A DNA stretch of 64,000 bases from assembly GCA_963830065.1 (NCBI GenBank), contig CAWHLA010000006.1, forward strand, positions 372,001 to 436,000. The letters are read 5' to 3'. Source of the DNA: JACCZR01 sp963830065 (GTDB taxonomy: Bacteria; Actinomycetota; Thermoleophilia; Solirubrobacterales; Thermoleophilaceae). Below the pieces are notes generated by a model. It was not told the DNA's origin, ran no database searches, and was given only the letters and a program-made list of their open reading frames with translations. Below are positions 52,047-59,420 of this stretch, piece after piece. Within the stretch, counting starts at the first letter, position 1. Each line of letters opens with the position of its first letter. A program made the translations under genes and the position numbers.

Positions 52047-52739
52047 TCAGGCGAGCGGCCGCTTACGAGCCATCCCGGGCCGGCGGGGAAAACCGGGCGG
52101 CGTGGGCCCGACCTTGCGCAGCACCACCAACCGGCGGGAGCGTGCACCGGGAAACGGCGCAACGGGGAGGGACCGATCGAACTCCATGGCGACCGAAGCA
52201 CCCACAGACTCCTCGCCAGCCTCGGGAGCCCCCTTCCACGCCACGAGCACTCCCTCGTTGCCCAACAGAGGCGCGGCGTACTCGGCAAGCACCCCGAGCG
52301 GTGCGAGCGCACGAGCGGTGACGACGTCGTAGTCGGCCGGGCCGATCGACTCGGCCCGGGCCGCCACAGAACGGGCGTTCCCGATGTCCGCGGCCAGAGC
52401 CAGGCGATCGATCACCTCGCACTTGCGTCGCGTGGCCTCAACGAGGTCGATCGAGGCCGAGGGCAGCGCTATCGCCAGTGGCAAACCCGGGAACCCCGCG
52501 CCCGAGCCGATGTCGGCGACACGCGAAGCACCCCGGAGCTCCGGCACCTCGAGTCCCGAGAGGCTGTCGGCGACGTGCTCGTCGGCCGCCTGGGCGGGCT
52601 CACGGATCGTCGTGGGCGGATCCGGCTCGGCGGCCAGAGCCACGAGCAGAGCGGCAAGACGGTCGGCCGCTCCGGCCGGAAGCTCGTAGCGGTCCGCCAG
52701 CTCGGAGAGCCGCGCGACCGTTTCCCGTGAAACGCTCAG
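52047..52739 (-). CDS. rsmG: 16S rRNA m7G527 methyltransferase RsmG
   Basis: A 230-residue SAM methyltransferase. Motif I is VADIGSGAGFPGLPLAIALP; EHVADSLSGLE precedes it and DVVTARALAPLGVLAEYA follows, all typical. No ATG/GTG fits the full N-terminus: the frame begins with CTG at 52739, overlapping the jag stop as CTGA; the first in-frame GTG (52643) would drop 32 residues including SVSRETVARL. That segment is encoded by a parS-like palindrome. CTG initiation is proposed. Confidence 0.88.
   Translation of the reverse strand: MSVSRETVARLSELADRYELPAGAADRLAALLVALAAEPDPPTTIREPAQAADEHVADSLSGLEVPELRGASRVADIGSGAGFPGLPLAIALPSASIDLVEATRRKCEVIDRLALAADIGNARSVAARAESIGPADYDVVTARALAPLGVLAEYAAPLLGNEGVLVAWKGAPEAGEESVGASVAMEFDRSLPVAPFPGARSRRLVVLRKVGPTPPGFPRRPGMARKRPLA
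52720..52733. promoter_or_regulatory. parS-like site inside rsmG
   Basis: GTTTCCCGTGAAAC differs from the parS core GTTTCACGTGAAAC at one position and sits in the rsmG 5' end, a common place for parS. Probable ParB loading site. Confidence 0.65.
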
Positions 52740-53221
52740 TCGCCGGCGCGCAGCGGGGTGACCACCAGCCGCCGCTCGGGCTCGTCGCCCTCGCTGTGGG
52801 TGTCCACCTCGGTGCGCTCGCGCAGGTACAGGTGCACGACCTTGCGCTCCGCCGGCCGCATCGGCTCCAGCTCAACCGCCCGGCCGTAGTCCAGGGCCTC
52901 CGTCACCGCCCGGTCCGCGACACGGTGAAGCGCGGCCTCGCGGCGGTCCCGGTAGCCCGCAGCGTCGATGACGACCCGCCGGTGGTCGGGCTGGCCGCGG
53001 AAGGCAGCGCGCAGGGCGAGGTGCTGGAGGGCATCGATCGTCGCCCCGTGCTTGCCGATCAGCAGGCCGAGGTCCTCGCCGTCGACCGTGGCCTTCAGCT
53101 CTTCGTCGGTCTCCTGGAGCTCGACGCTGAACCCCTCGATCCCGATGCCGTCGCAGACCGTGGCGACCAGGTCGCGGATCCGGTCCGCGGCCTCCTGGGG
53201 CGAGTCGGTCGAGGATTCCAC
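52736..53221 (-). CDS. jag: Jag/KhpB RNA-binding protein
   Basis: A 161-residue protein with a KH domain (LGLLIGKHGATIDALQHLA, about 60-80) and an R3H-type end (RRVVIDAAGYRDRREAAL; MRPAERKVVHLYL). Jag/KhpB binds small and messenger RNAs and affects cell elongation in firmicutes. GTG 53221 overlaps the yidC stop (TAGTG). The usual Jag-N domain is short or absent. Confidence 0.9.
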   Translation of the reverse strand: MESSTDSPQEAADRIRDLVATVCDGIGIEGFSVELQETDEELKATVDGEDLGLLIGKHGATIDALQHLALRAAFRGQPDHRRVVIDAAGYRDRREAALHRVADRAVTEALDYGRAVELEPMRPAERKVVHLYLRERTEVDTHSEGDEPERRLVVTPLRAGD

Positions 53222-54156
53222 TAGCGCCGGCGCCCGGACCGCTTGCGCTTCTTGCGCGGTGAGCTCGGCGGCTTGGAGGTCTTGGTGCCACTCGCAGCCT
53301 TCGCGCCGTTGCCGCCGGCGGTGGCCTTCGCGGCCTTGGCCCGCTTGCGGGTGGCCGGCTGCTTGGCCCCCTTGCCGTCGTCGCCGTTGTCCGCGGGCGC
53401 GGCCTTCTCGGGCGGCGGTTTCCCGCGCGCGGGCGCGGGTTTGTCGTCGTCGGAGGTGTCTATCGGCTCCGGCTTGGGGTAGAGCTTGCGGACCAGGAGC
53501 TGCTGCCCGATCGTCCACGTATTGGTGGTGATCCAGTAGAGGAGCAGCCCGGCCGGGAAGTTGATGACGAACAGCGTGAAGACGAAGGGCAGCGCGAACA
53601 TGATCTTGCGCTGCGTGGGGTCGGCGCTGATGGCCGTGACAGCCGTGGAGGCCATCTGGGTGCCGATGTAGAGCACGACCATGACGGCCAGCACCGGGAT
53701 GTTGTTGGTGAGCTTCTCAGACAGGTCCGGGATGAACAGGAACCCCGGGTTCTCGCCCGGCTGGTGGATCTCCTTCGAGAACGAGCCGTCACCTTGGGGC
53801 CCCAGCAGGTAGAAGAGGGACATGAAGAACGGGATCTGCAGCAGGAGCGGGAGGCAGGACCCGAGCGGGTTGACCTTCTGCTCCTGGTAGAACTTCATGA
53901 GCTCCTGGTTCATGCGCTGCTTGTCGTCCTTGTAGCGCTCCTGCAGGCGCTTCATCTCCGGCTGGAGGGACTGGAGACGCTGCATCGACTTCACGCCCTT
54001 GAAGGTCAGCGGGAGGATCGCCAGCCGGATCGTGAAGGTGAGGAAGATGATCGACAGGCCCCACGAGCCGAGCAGGTCGTACCAGAACTGCAGGATCGCG
54101 TCGGACGCATCGATCAGCGGCGACAGGAAGTCGGAGATGAAGTTCGCTATCAGCAT
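53221..54156 (-). CDS. yidC: Membrane protein insertase YidC (Oxa1 type)
   Basis: A 311-residue insertase of the Gram-positive form, without the large periplasmic domain of E. coli YidC. Helices near 33-50, 95-120 (LGSCLPLLLQIPFFMSLFYLL), 155-175, and 195-225 form the groove with a positive residue in the TFTIRLAILPLTFKG helix. The C-terminus (about 240-311) is Lys/Ala/Pro-rich and basic, suited to ribosome contact. Between jag and yidD. Confidence 0.93.
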   Translation of the reverse strand: MLIANFISDFLSPLIDASDAILQFWYDLLGSWGLSIIFLTFTIRLAILPLTFKGVKSMQRLQSLQPEMKRLQERYKDDKQRMNQELMKFYQEQKVNPLGSCLPLLLQIPFFMSLFYLLGPQGDGSFSKEIHQPGENPGFLFIPDLSEKLTNNIPVLAVMVVLYIGTQMASTAVTAISADPTQRKIMFALPFVFTLFVINFPAGLLLYWITTNTWTIGQQLLVRKLYPKPEPIDTSDDDKPAPARGKPPPEKAAPADNGDDGKGAKQPATRKRAKAAKATAGGNGAKAASGTKTSKPPSSPRKKRKRSGRRR

Positions 54157-54159
54157 CCG

Positions 54160-54402
54160 CTAGGTGGTGGTCCGGAACAGGGTCTGATCCTCGACGTGGT
54201 CGATGCCGCCGTGGCTCCAGGGGTTGCATCGCAGCAGGCGCCACCCGGCGAGCACGATCCCCCGAAGGACACCGTAGCGGCGGATGGCCTGGAGGGCGTA
54301 CTGCGAGCAGGTCGGGTAGTACCGGCAACGGGCTGGGATCGCCGGCGAGATCACCTGCTGGTAGAAGCGAATCGGGGCTGTGAACAGGCTGCGCACAGTC
54401 AT
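54160..54402 (-). CDS. yidD: Membrane protein insertion efficiency factor YidD
   Basis: An 80-residue protein with the family signature CRYYPTCSQYALQAIRRYG followed by RGIVLAGWRLLRCNPWSHGG. It assists YidC. ATG 54402 overlaps the rnpA stop (ATGA). The frame runs open far upstream on this strand, but only because it passes antisense through dnaA; it is not coding there. Confidence 0.92.
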   Translation of the reverse strand: MTVRSLFTAPIRFYQQVISPAIPARCRYYPTCSQYALQAIRRYGVLRGIVLAGWRLLRCNPWSHGGIDHVEDQTLFRTTT

Positions 54403-54782
54403 GGGCCGGTCTCCGCCTCGCCCGACAGCCCGGCCTCGGCCAGCACGTCGCGCAGCGCCCGTTCGATCCCCGCCTCGCCCTCCTGCTCGGCCAACTGGCG
54501 GGCCTCCGGGCGGGCCACCACCACGAAGTCGTGGCCCTCGCCGAGCTCGTCGGCCGTGTTCCAGAAAGCCTCCCGCAGCAGGCGCTTCACCCGGTTTCGC
54601 TCCACCGCGCCGCCGAGCTTGCGGCCGACCGAGATCCCGAGGCGCGGCTCGCCCTGGCGCTGCTCGGAGCGCGGGAACGCGTAGAGCACCAGGTGGCGGT
54701 TGGCGTGCGAGCGCCCCTCTCGGTACACACGCTCGAACTCGCCCGAGCGCGAGAGGCGGCGCCGGCGTCGGCGCGAGGTCAT
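54399..54782 (-). CDS. rnpA: Ribonuclease P protein component
   Basis: A 127-residue basic protein that helps RNase P RNA bind precursor tRNA. Motifs: RLSRSGEFERVYREGRS, RLGISVGRKLGGAVERNRVK, RLLREAFW (the RNR box), and FVVVARPEA. It lies 3 nt downstream of rpmH, as in most bacteria. Confidence 0.93.
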   Translation of the reverse strand: MTSRRRRRRLSRSGEFERVYREGRSHANRHLVLYAFPRSEQRQGEPRLGISVGRKLGGAVERNRVKRLLREAFWNTADELGEGHDFVVVARPEARQLAEQEGEAGIERALRDVLAEAGLSGEAETGP

Positions 54783-54785
54783 CGG

Positions 54786-54920
54786 CTAGACGGTGAGGCG
54801 GTGCCGGCCCTTGGTGCGGCGGCGCCTCAGCACGCGGCGGCCCGCCTTCGTGCTCATCCGAGCACGGAACCCGTGGGTACGGGCGCGCTTGCGCTTCTTG
54901 GGCTGATAGGTGCGCTTCAT
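54786..54920 (-). CDS. rpmH: 50S ribosomal protein L34
   Basis: A 44-residue, very basic protein, MKRTYQPKKRKRARTHGFRA then RMSTKAGRRVLRRRR, an exact family pattern. Head of the rpmH-rnpA-yidD-yidC-jag-rsmG operon, divergent from dnaA. Confidence 0.97.
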   Translation of the reverse strand: MKRTYQPKKRKRARTHGFRARMSTKAGRRVLRRRRTKGRHRLTV

Positions 54921-54931
54921 GGGCCGGAGGC

Positions 54932-54937
54932 AGTCTA
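54932..54937 (-). promoter_or_regulatory. -10-like hexamer TAGACT ahead of rpmH
   Basis: TAGACT on the minus strand, 11 nt before the ATG. The remaining gap to dnaA (54938-55107) carries a plus-strand TAGACT at 55014-55019 that would give dnaA a leader of about 80 nt. No clear DnaA boxes are seen in this gap. Confidence 0.45.
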
Positions 54938-55107
54938 GTCACCCGGTCCCGTTTTGCCCGCGCTTTGCGCCCTTCTTTCGGACCGGGCGGCGCAGAGCGG
55001 CAAAGGCACGACCTAGACTCACAAATTCCTGAAGGGGCCGGCCGGGTGGTCGGGAGGGTCCTCCCTTCGTCACACAGCAGAGATCGCCCTGGGAGGGACG
55101 CCAGCCC

Positions 55108-56421
55108 GTGTCCGCACAGCCGGATCAGACTTGGGATGCCGTGCGCGCCGAGCTGCGCGCCCGCGCGCCGGAGTTCAAGTACCGGACGTGGCTCGAGCCC
55201 CTCGAACTGGCCGGCCAGAGGGGCGGAATCCTCTACGTGCGCGCCCCGGAGCACATCCGCTCCTGGGTCGGCGAGCGCTACTTGCCCCTCGTCCGCGACG
55301 CCGCCGCTGCCGTGGTCGGCGCGGGCGCCTCGGTGGAGATCGTCGAGCCCGGGTGGGCGCCCGCCGAGGAGCGCGAGGCCGAGCGCCCGGCGGCCGCGCA
55401 GCGCCTCAACCCCAAGTACACCTTCGAGCAGTTCGTGATCGGGGAAGGGAGCCGGCTGGCCCACGCCGCGGCCCTGGCGGTGGCGGAGCTCCCCGGTCAG
55501 GCCTACAACCCGCTCGTGATCCACGGCCGGCCCGGGCTCGGCAAGACCCACCTCCTGCACGCGATCGGCAACTACGTGCAGCGGTACGGCTCCGGGCTGT
55601 CTGTCCGCTACGCCACCGTCGAGGAGTTCACCACCGACTTCGTGGAGGCGGTGCGCGACCGGCGCACCCACGACTTCAAGCAGCGTTTCCGCGGCTCCGA
55701 CGTGGTCCTGATCGACGACGTCCAGTTCCTCGCGCGCAAGGAGCGCACGCGCGAGGAGTTCTTCCACACCTTCAATGCGCTGCAGGACTCCGGCCGCCAG
55801 CTGGTGCTGACCTCCGACCGCTCGCCCGAGGACCTCACGGGCCTCGAGGACCGCCTGGCCGAGCGCTTTCGCTCCGGCTTGGTGGTGGAGCTCGAGGCGC
55901 CCGAGCCCCAGGTGCGCCGCGTGATCCTCGAGAAGCGCGCGCGGCTCGACGGCGTCGATGTCTGCCCCGATGTGCTCGACGAGATCGCCGAGCGCGTGAC
56001 CAGCTCGGTGCGAGCGCTGGAAGGGAGCCTGATCCAGGTGGTGGCCCACGCCTCGGTGCTGGGTGAGGAGCCCAGCGCCGACTCGGTTCGCCGGCTGCTC
56101 GGGGGCGCCCCCAGGCGTCCCCAAGAGATCGGCTTCGACGATGTCATCGCCGCTGCAGCCGGCGAGGTCGGGGTCAATCGCCAGGAGCTGCGGGCCCGCA
56201 ATCGGCGGCCCCCGGTGGTGTGGGCCCGCCAGCTGGCCATGTACCTCGCCCGAGAGCTGACCGGCGCCAGCCTCCCCGACATCGGGCGTGCCTTCGGGGG
56301 CAGAAACCACACCACGGTCCTCCACGCAGTGCGGTGCGTGGAGCGCAAGATGGACGCCGACGAGGGCACCCGCAGCGCTGTGCAGAGGCTGATGACGAGG
56401 CTGGGCGGATCTCGGTCGTGA
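55108..56421 (+). CDS. dnaA: Chromosomal replication initiator DnaA
   Basis: A 437-residue initiator. Domain I (about 1-80), a short linker, AAA+ domain III with Walker A GRPGLGKTHLLHAIG, Walker B VVLIDDVQFLARKERT and arginine-finger region LEDRLAERFRSGL, then domain IV with ELTGASLPDIGRAFGGRNHT, which binds DnaA boxes. The domain II linker is much shorter than in Streptomyces. GTG start. Confidence 0.97.
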   Translation: MSAQPDQTWDAVRAELRARAPEFKYRTWLEPLELAGQRGGILYVRAPEHIRSWVGERYLPLVRDAAAAVVGAGASVEIVEPGWAPAEEREAERPAAAQRLNPKYTFEQFVIGEGSRLAHAAALAVAELPGQAYNPLVIHGRPGLGKTHLLHAIGNYVQRYGSGLSVRYATVEEFTTDFVEAVRDRRTHDFKQRFRGSDVVLIDDVQFLARKERTREEFFHTFNALQDSGRQLVLTSDRSPEDLTGLEDRLAERFRSGLVVELEAPEPQVRRVILEKRARLDGVDVCPDVLDEIAERVTSSVRALEGSLIQVVAHASVLGEEPSADSVRRLLGGAPRRPQEIGFDDVIAAAAGEVGVNRQELRARNRRPPVVWARQLAMYLARELTGASLPDIGRAFGGRNHTTVLHAVRCVERKMDADEGTRSAVQRLMTRLGGSRS

Positions 56422-56557
56422 CCGGGTCCCCTGTAAGAATCAACAGCCCCCTCCCGCTCGTGCCAACAGGGCCATCTCCAGTCTCCAAGCGGGAATCCAC
56501 CCCTTTGTCCACCTATCAACAGCACCAAGTGCATCTATCTGAAGAAGGCAGGATCAG
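56422..56557 (+). other. dnaA-dnaN intergenic region, possible part of oriC
   Basis: 136 bp with one near-match to an actinobacterial DnaA box, TTGTCCACC at 56505-56513 (TTGTCCACA is usual), and few others. It is AT-richer than its surroundings. Too few boxes are visible to call the origin with confidence; AGGCAGG before the TTG of dnaN may be its ribosome-binding site. Confidence 0.3.
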
Positions 56558-57667
56558 TTGAAGCTCTCCGTTTCCCGTGAAACGTTTCTCGCCAAGCTCG
56601 GCGTAGCCGTGCGCGGGGTCTCGACCCGCAGCGCGATCCAGACCCTGGCCGGCGTCCACCTGCGCGTCTCCGGCGCCACGCTGGAGCTCGAGGCCACCGA
56701 CATGGAGCTCGGCGTACGCGTGTCGCTGGAGGCCAACGACACCACCGACGGCTCCGTCGTCATCCCCGGCCGGCTTTTGCTCGACGTGGTTCGGTCGCTG
56801 CCCCGCGACGACCTCTCGCTCGAGTACCGCTCCTCGCAGCAGGACGTCGAGGTGGTCTCCGGAGGCGCTGTCTTTCATCTGCGGACCCTCCCGCCCGAGG
56901 ACTTCCCGAAGCTGCCCGATCCGCCGCCCGACGACTCGCTGAACGTCCCCGCCGCCGCCTTCGTCGAAGTGATCGGCCGCGTGGCGCGCTCTGCCTCGCG
57001 CGACGAGACCAGGCCGCACCTCACCGGCGTGCTGGTGACCGTGAACGGGTCGGAGCTGCGGATGGTGGCCACCGACTCCTACCGCCTGAGCGTCAAGGAG
57101 ACGACGCTGAGCGAGGCCCTCACCGGCTCGCTGGAGGCCAACGTGCCCGCGCGGACGCTCCAGGAGCTCGCTCGGGTGGCGTCGTCAGCCGAGGTGGACG
57201 AGATCCGCGTGGCCGCCCGCGAGAACCAGGTCGTGTTCGGGGTCGGGGACACCGTGCTGAGCTCGCGGTTGGTCGAGGGCCGCTTCCCCAACTACCAGCA
57301 GCTGCTGCCCGAGTCCTACGAGCACGAGCTCAGGATCGAGCGAGCGGAGATCCTCGAGGTGGTTCGGCGGATGAGCCTGCTCGCGCAGAAGAACGCGCCG
57401 CTGCGGCTCGCCTTCTCGGAGGGCGCGCTGGAGGTCTCGGCGCAGACGCCGGACGTGGGCGAGGCCAGCGAGTCGCTGCCGGTTCCGTTCAAGGGCGAAC
57501 CATTCGAGATCGGCTTCAACCCGGAGTTCTTCCGCGACGGCCTGGAGAGCGCGGAGTCCGACGAGCTGGTGCTGAAGCTGATCAGCCCGCTGCGGCCCGG
57601 CCTGATCCAGTCGGGGGACGAGGGCGGCTTCCTGTACCTCGTCATGCCCATCCGCCTAAACGTCTGA
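56558..57667 (+). CDS. dnaN: DNA polymerase III sliding clamp (beta)
   Basis: A 369-residue clamp with three repeated domains. Marks: MKLSVSRETFLAKLG at the start, RPHLTGVLVTVNGSELRMVA with TDSYRLS, RFPNYQQLLP, and the C-terminal LYLVMPIRL. TTG start. A parS-like palindrome encodes its VSRET segment, the same peptide as near the start of rsmG. Confidence 0.97.
   Translation: MKLSVSRETFLAKLGVAVRGVSTRSAIQTLAGVHLRVSGATLELEATDMELGVRVSLEANDTTDGSVVIPGRLLLDVVRSLPRDDLSLEYRSSQQDVEVVSGGAVFHLRTLPPEDFPKLPDPPPDDSLNVPAAAFVEVIGRVARSASRDETRPHLTGVLVTVNGSELRMVATDSYRLSVKETTLSEALTGSLEANVPARTLQELARVASSAEVDEIRVAARENQVVFGVGDTVLSSRLVEGRFPNYQQLLPESYEHELRIERAEILEVVRRMSLLAQKNAPLRLAFSEGALEVSAQTPDVGEASESLPVPFKGEPFEIGFNPEFFRDGLESAESDELVLKLISPLRPGLIQSGDEGGFLYLVMPIRLNV
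56570..56583. promoter_or_regulatory. parS-like site inside dnaN
   Basis: GTTTCCCGTGAAAC, identical to the site in rsmG, including flanking C and G (56569-56584). Probable ParB site about 3.8 kb from the first. Confidence 0.65.
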
Positions 57668-57814
57668 GAGGCGTTCATGGCATCGCATCTCTGCGTCCTC
57701 GGGTCTCGGCTTGGCCCTAGGGGGCACCGCCCCCTACATCCGGCCTTGCGGCCGGAACACCCCCGGTCGACTCGACCCTGCGTCCTTGAGCTGCCGGCCC
57801 TGAACGCCTCTCAG
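57664..57814 (+). ncRNA. Multi-hairpin element between dnaN and recF
   Basis: A perfect 14-bp inverted repeat (CTGAGAGGCGTTCA at 57664-57677, complement at 57801-57814) encloses three hairpins: 57718-57736 (8-bp stem TAGGGGGC, ACC loop), 57739-57756 (7-bp stem TCCGGCC, TTGC loop) and 57765-57777 (GGTCG arms). The dnaN stop lies in the left arm. Either a structured RNA or leader, or a mobile palindromic element; the type chosen here is provisional. No coding capacity seen in 57668-57834. Confidence 0.5.
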
Positions 57815-57834
57815 GGCGCCGAGTCGGGCTGACC

Positions 57835-58938
57835 GTGCGGCTCGCCCGCCTCCGACTGCGCGACTTTCGCTCCTACGAGCGGGCCGAGGTCGAGTTGGGC
57901 GACGGGCTCACCGTGGTCAGCGGGCCCAACGGGGCCGGCAAGACGAACCTCCTGGAGGCGGCCTACTTCGCGCTCACTGCGCGGTCGCCGCGCACCGCCA
58001 ACGAGCGGGAGCTGGTGCGCCGCGGAGCATCGGTCACCCGGGTCGAGGCCGACATCGAGGGCGGCGAGGACCCCCATGCGCTGGAGGTCGCGTTCACGCC
58101 CGGCGAGCCGAAGCGGGTGCGTGTGGACGGCGCCGCGGTGGAGGGGGCCTCGCCCCACACTCGCCCCGCGGTGGTGGTCTTCTTGCCCGACCGCCTGGAG
58201 CTGATCAAAGGAGCGCCTTCGCTGAGGAGGAGTCACCTCGACCAACTGATCGCCGCCCTGTGGCCGGCTCGCGCCGCCACCCGCTCGTCCTACTCGCGAG
58301 CGCTGGCCCAGCGCAACGCGTTGGTGGCGCGCATCCGCGCAGGCGGCGCCTCTCCCGACGGGCTCGACGCCTGGGACGCGGAGCTGGCCCGTCGCGGCGC
58401 CGAGCTGATGTCCGACCGCCGCGAGGCCGGGGATGCGTTGGCGCCGGGCTTCGAGAGCATGGCGCTCGAGCTCGGGCTGCCGGAGCCGGCCGAGCTGGCC
58501 TACCGCCCTCGCTCGCGCGCCTCCGACGCCGAGGGGCTGGCCGCCGAGCTCGCCGAGCGCCGCACCGCGGACCTGGAGCGCGGCTTCACCGCGCACGGGC
58601 CGCACCGCGACGACGTCGCGCTGAGCCACGCCGGCCTGTCGCTGCGCTCCTACGGCTCGCAGGGCCAGCAGCGTACGGCCCTGCTGGCGCTGCTGTTCGC
58701 CGAGCGCGAGCTGCTGGCCGAGCGCCGCGGCACACCTCCGCTGGTCCTGCTGGACGACGTCATGTCGGAGCTGGACGAGGCCCGCCGCGAGCGACTGGCC
58801 GAGCGACTGCGCGGCGGCGGCCAGGCGGTGCTCACCGCCACCGAGCCAGGGCACGTCCCCGGCGCGTCCGACCAGCAGGTCACGCGCCTCGAGGTCGCCC
58901 CCGGATCGGTCCACGCGGCGACCGGGACGGCGGCGTGA
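57835..58938 (+). CDS. recF: DNA replication and repair protein RecF
   Basis: A 367-residue SMC-like ATPase of gap repair. N-terminal LRLRDFRSYERAEVEL, Walker A GPNGAGKTNLLEA, signature region SYGSQGQQRTALLAL and Walker B LVLLDDVMSELDEARR. GTG start 20 nt after the multi-hairpin element. The stop overlaps the next gene (GTGA). Confidence 0.95.
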   Translation: MRLARLRLRDFRSYERAEVELGDGLTVVSGPNGAGKTNLLEAAYFALTARSPRTANERELVRRGASVTRVEADIEGGEDPHALEVAFTPGEPKRVRVDGAAVEGASPHTRPAVVVFLPDRLELIKGAPSLRRSHLDQLIAALWPARAATRSSYSRALAQRNALVARIRAGGASPDGLDAWDAELARRGAELMSDRREAGDALAPGFESMALELGLPEPAELAYRPRSRASDAEGLAAELAERRTADLERGFTAHGPHRDDVALSHAGLSLRSYGSQGQQRTALLALLFAERELLAERRGTPPLVLLDDVMSELDEARRERLAERLRGGGQAVLTATEPGHVPGASDQQVTRLEVAPGSVHAATGTAA

Positions 58939-59240
58939 GGCGCCTGGCCCCGCGACCCCTGGCCGCGGCTCTGGCGGCGGCCGTGGGGGAGGCCGAGCCA
59001 GCCACCCTGCTCGCCCGCGTGCAGTCCGCCTGGCCGGCCGCGGTAGGCGCGGCGGTCGCCGCCGAGGCCGACCCCGCGAGCGAGCGCCAGGGGGTGGTGA
59101 CGGTGCGCTGCACCTCGTCGTTGTGGGCCTCGGAGCTGGAGCTGATGGCGCCCGATCTGGCCTCCTCGCTGAACGCCGCGCTGGGCTCGGAGGACGCTTC
59201 GTCGCCGGTCGCCGGGCTCCGCTTCGTGACGGCCACGTAA
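58935..59240 (+). CDS. dciA: DciA-like DUF721 protein
   Basis: A 101-residue protein with a basic N-terminus, an AWPAAVGAAVAAEADP helix and strand pattern, and VVTVRCTSSLWASELELM, features of DUF721. In mycobacteria the DUF721 protein at this locus (between recF and gyrB) is DciA, which works with DnaB in replication initiation. GTG start overlaps recF. The window also has a DnaC-like ATPase behind dnaB. Confidence 0.75.
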   Translation: MRRLAPRPLAAALAAAVGEAEPATLLARVQSAWPAAVGAAVAAEADPASERQGVVTVRCTSSLWASELELMAPDLASSLNAALGSEDASSPVAGLRFVTAT

Positions 59241-59254
59241 CACTGGGAAACACA

Positions 59255-59314
59255 CCGGCCACTTTTGTTGCGATTTGCGGGGATTTTGTGGCCGGATTGT
59301 CGCTCTTTCCGGCC
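59255..59314 (+). promoter_or_regulatory. Overlapping inverted repeats upstream of gyrB
   Basis: CCGGCCAC (59255-59262) pairs with GTGGCCGG (59288-59295). The same right arm, as GGCCGGA (59290-59296), can instead pair with TCCGGCC (59308-59314). The two foldings are mutually exclusive. They lie just upstream of a TAGTCT hexamer (59326-59331), so they may act as an operator or as a terminator for the recF-dciA message. Confidence 0.45.
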
Positions 59315-59349
59315 CCCCAACCTGCTAGTCTCTAGAACACTTCTGGAAG

Positions 59350-59387
59350 GCCCCGACCGGTGCTTCAGAGCATCCGTCCGTCGGGGC
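59350..59387 (+). promoter_or_regulatory. Hairpin in the gyrB leader
   Basis: GCCCCGAC (59350-59357) and GTCGGGGC (59380-59387) form an 8-bp stem around a 22-nt loop, followed by TTCTTCGTG. If transcription starts from TAGTCT at 59326-59331, this is within the gyrB 5' leader, 33 nt before the GTG. Attenuation is a possibility. Confidence 0.45.
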
Positions 59388-59420
59388 TTCTTCGTGTAGA
59401 GGCACAGACGAGAGGATCAC

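Noticed and set aside
54921..55107. rpmH-dnaA gap as the replication origin
   Set aside because: No convincing DnaA boxes; it may still contribute, but the sequence alone does not support it.
54403..56325. Long minus-strand extension of the yidD frame through dnaA
   Set aside because: It is antisense to dnaA; the yidD ATG at 54402 with the ATGA overlap to rnpA is the proper start.
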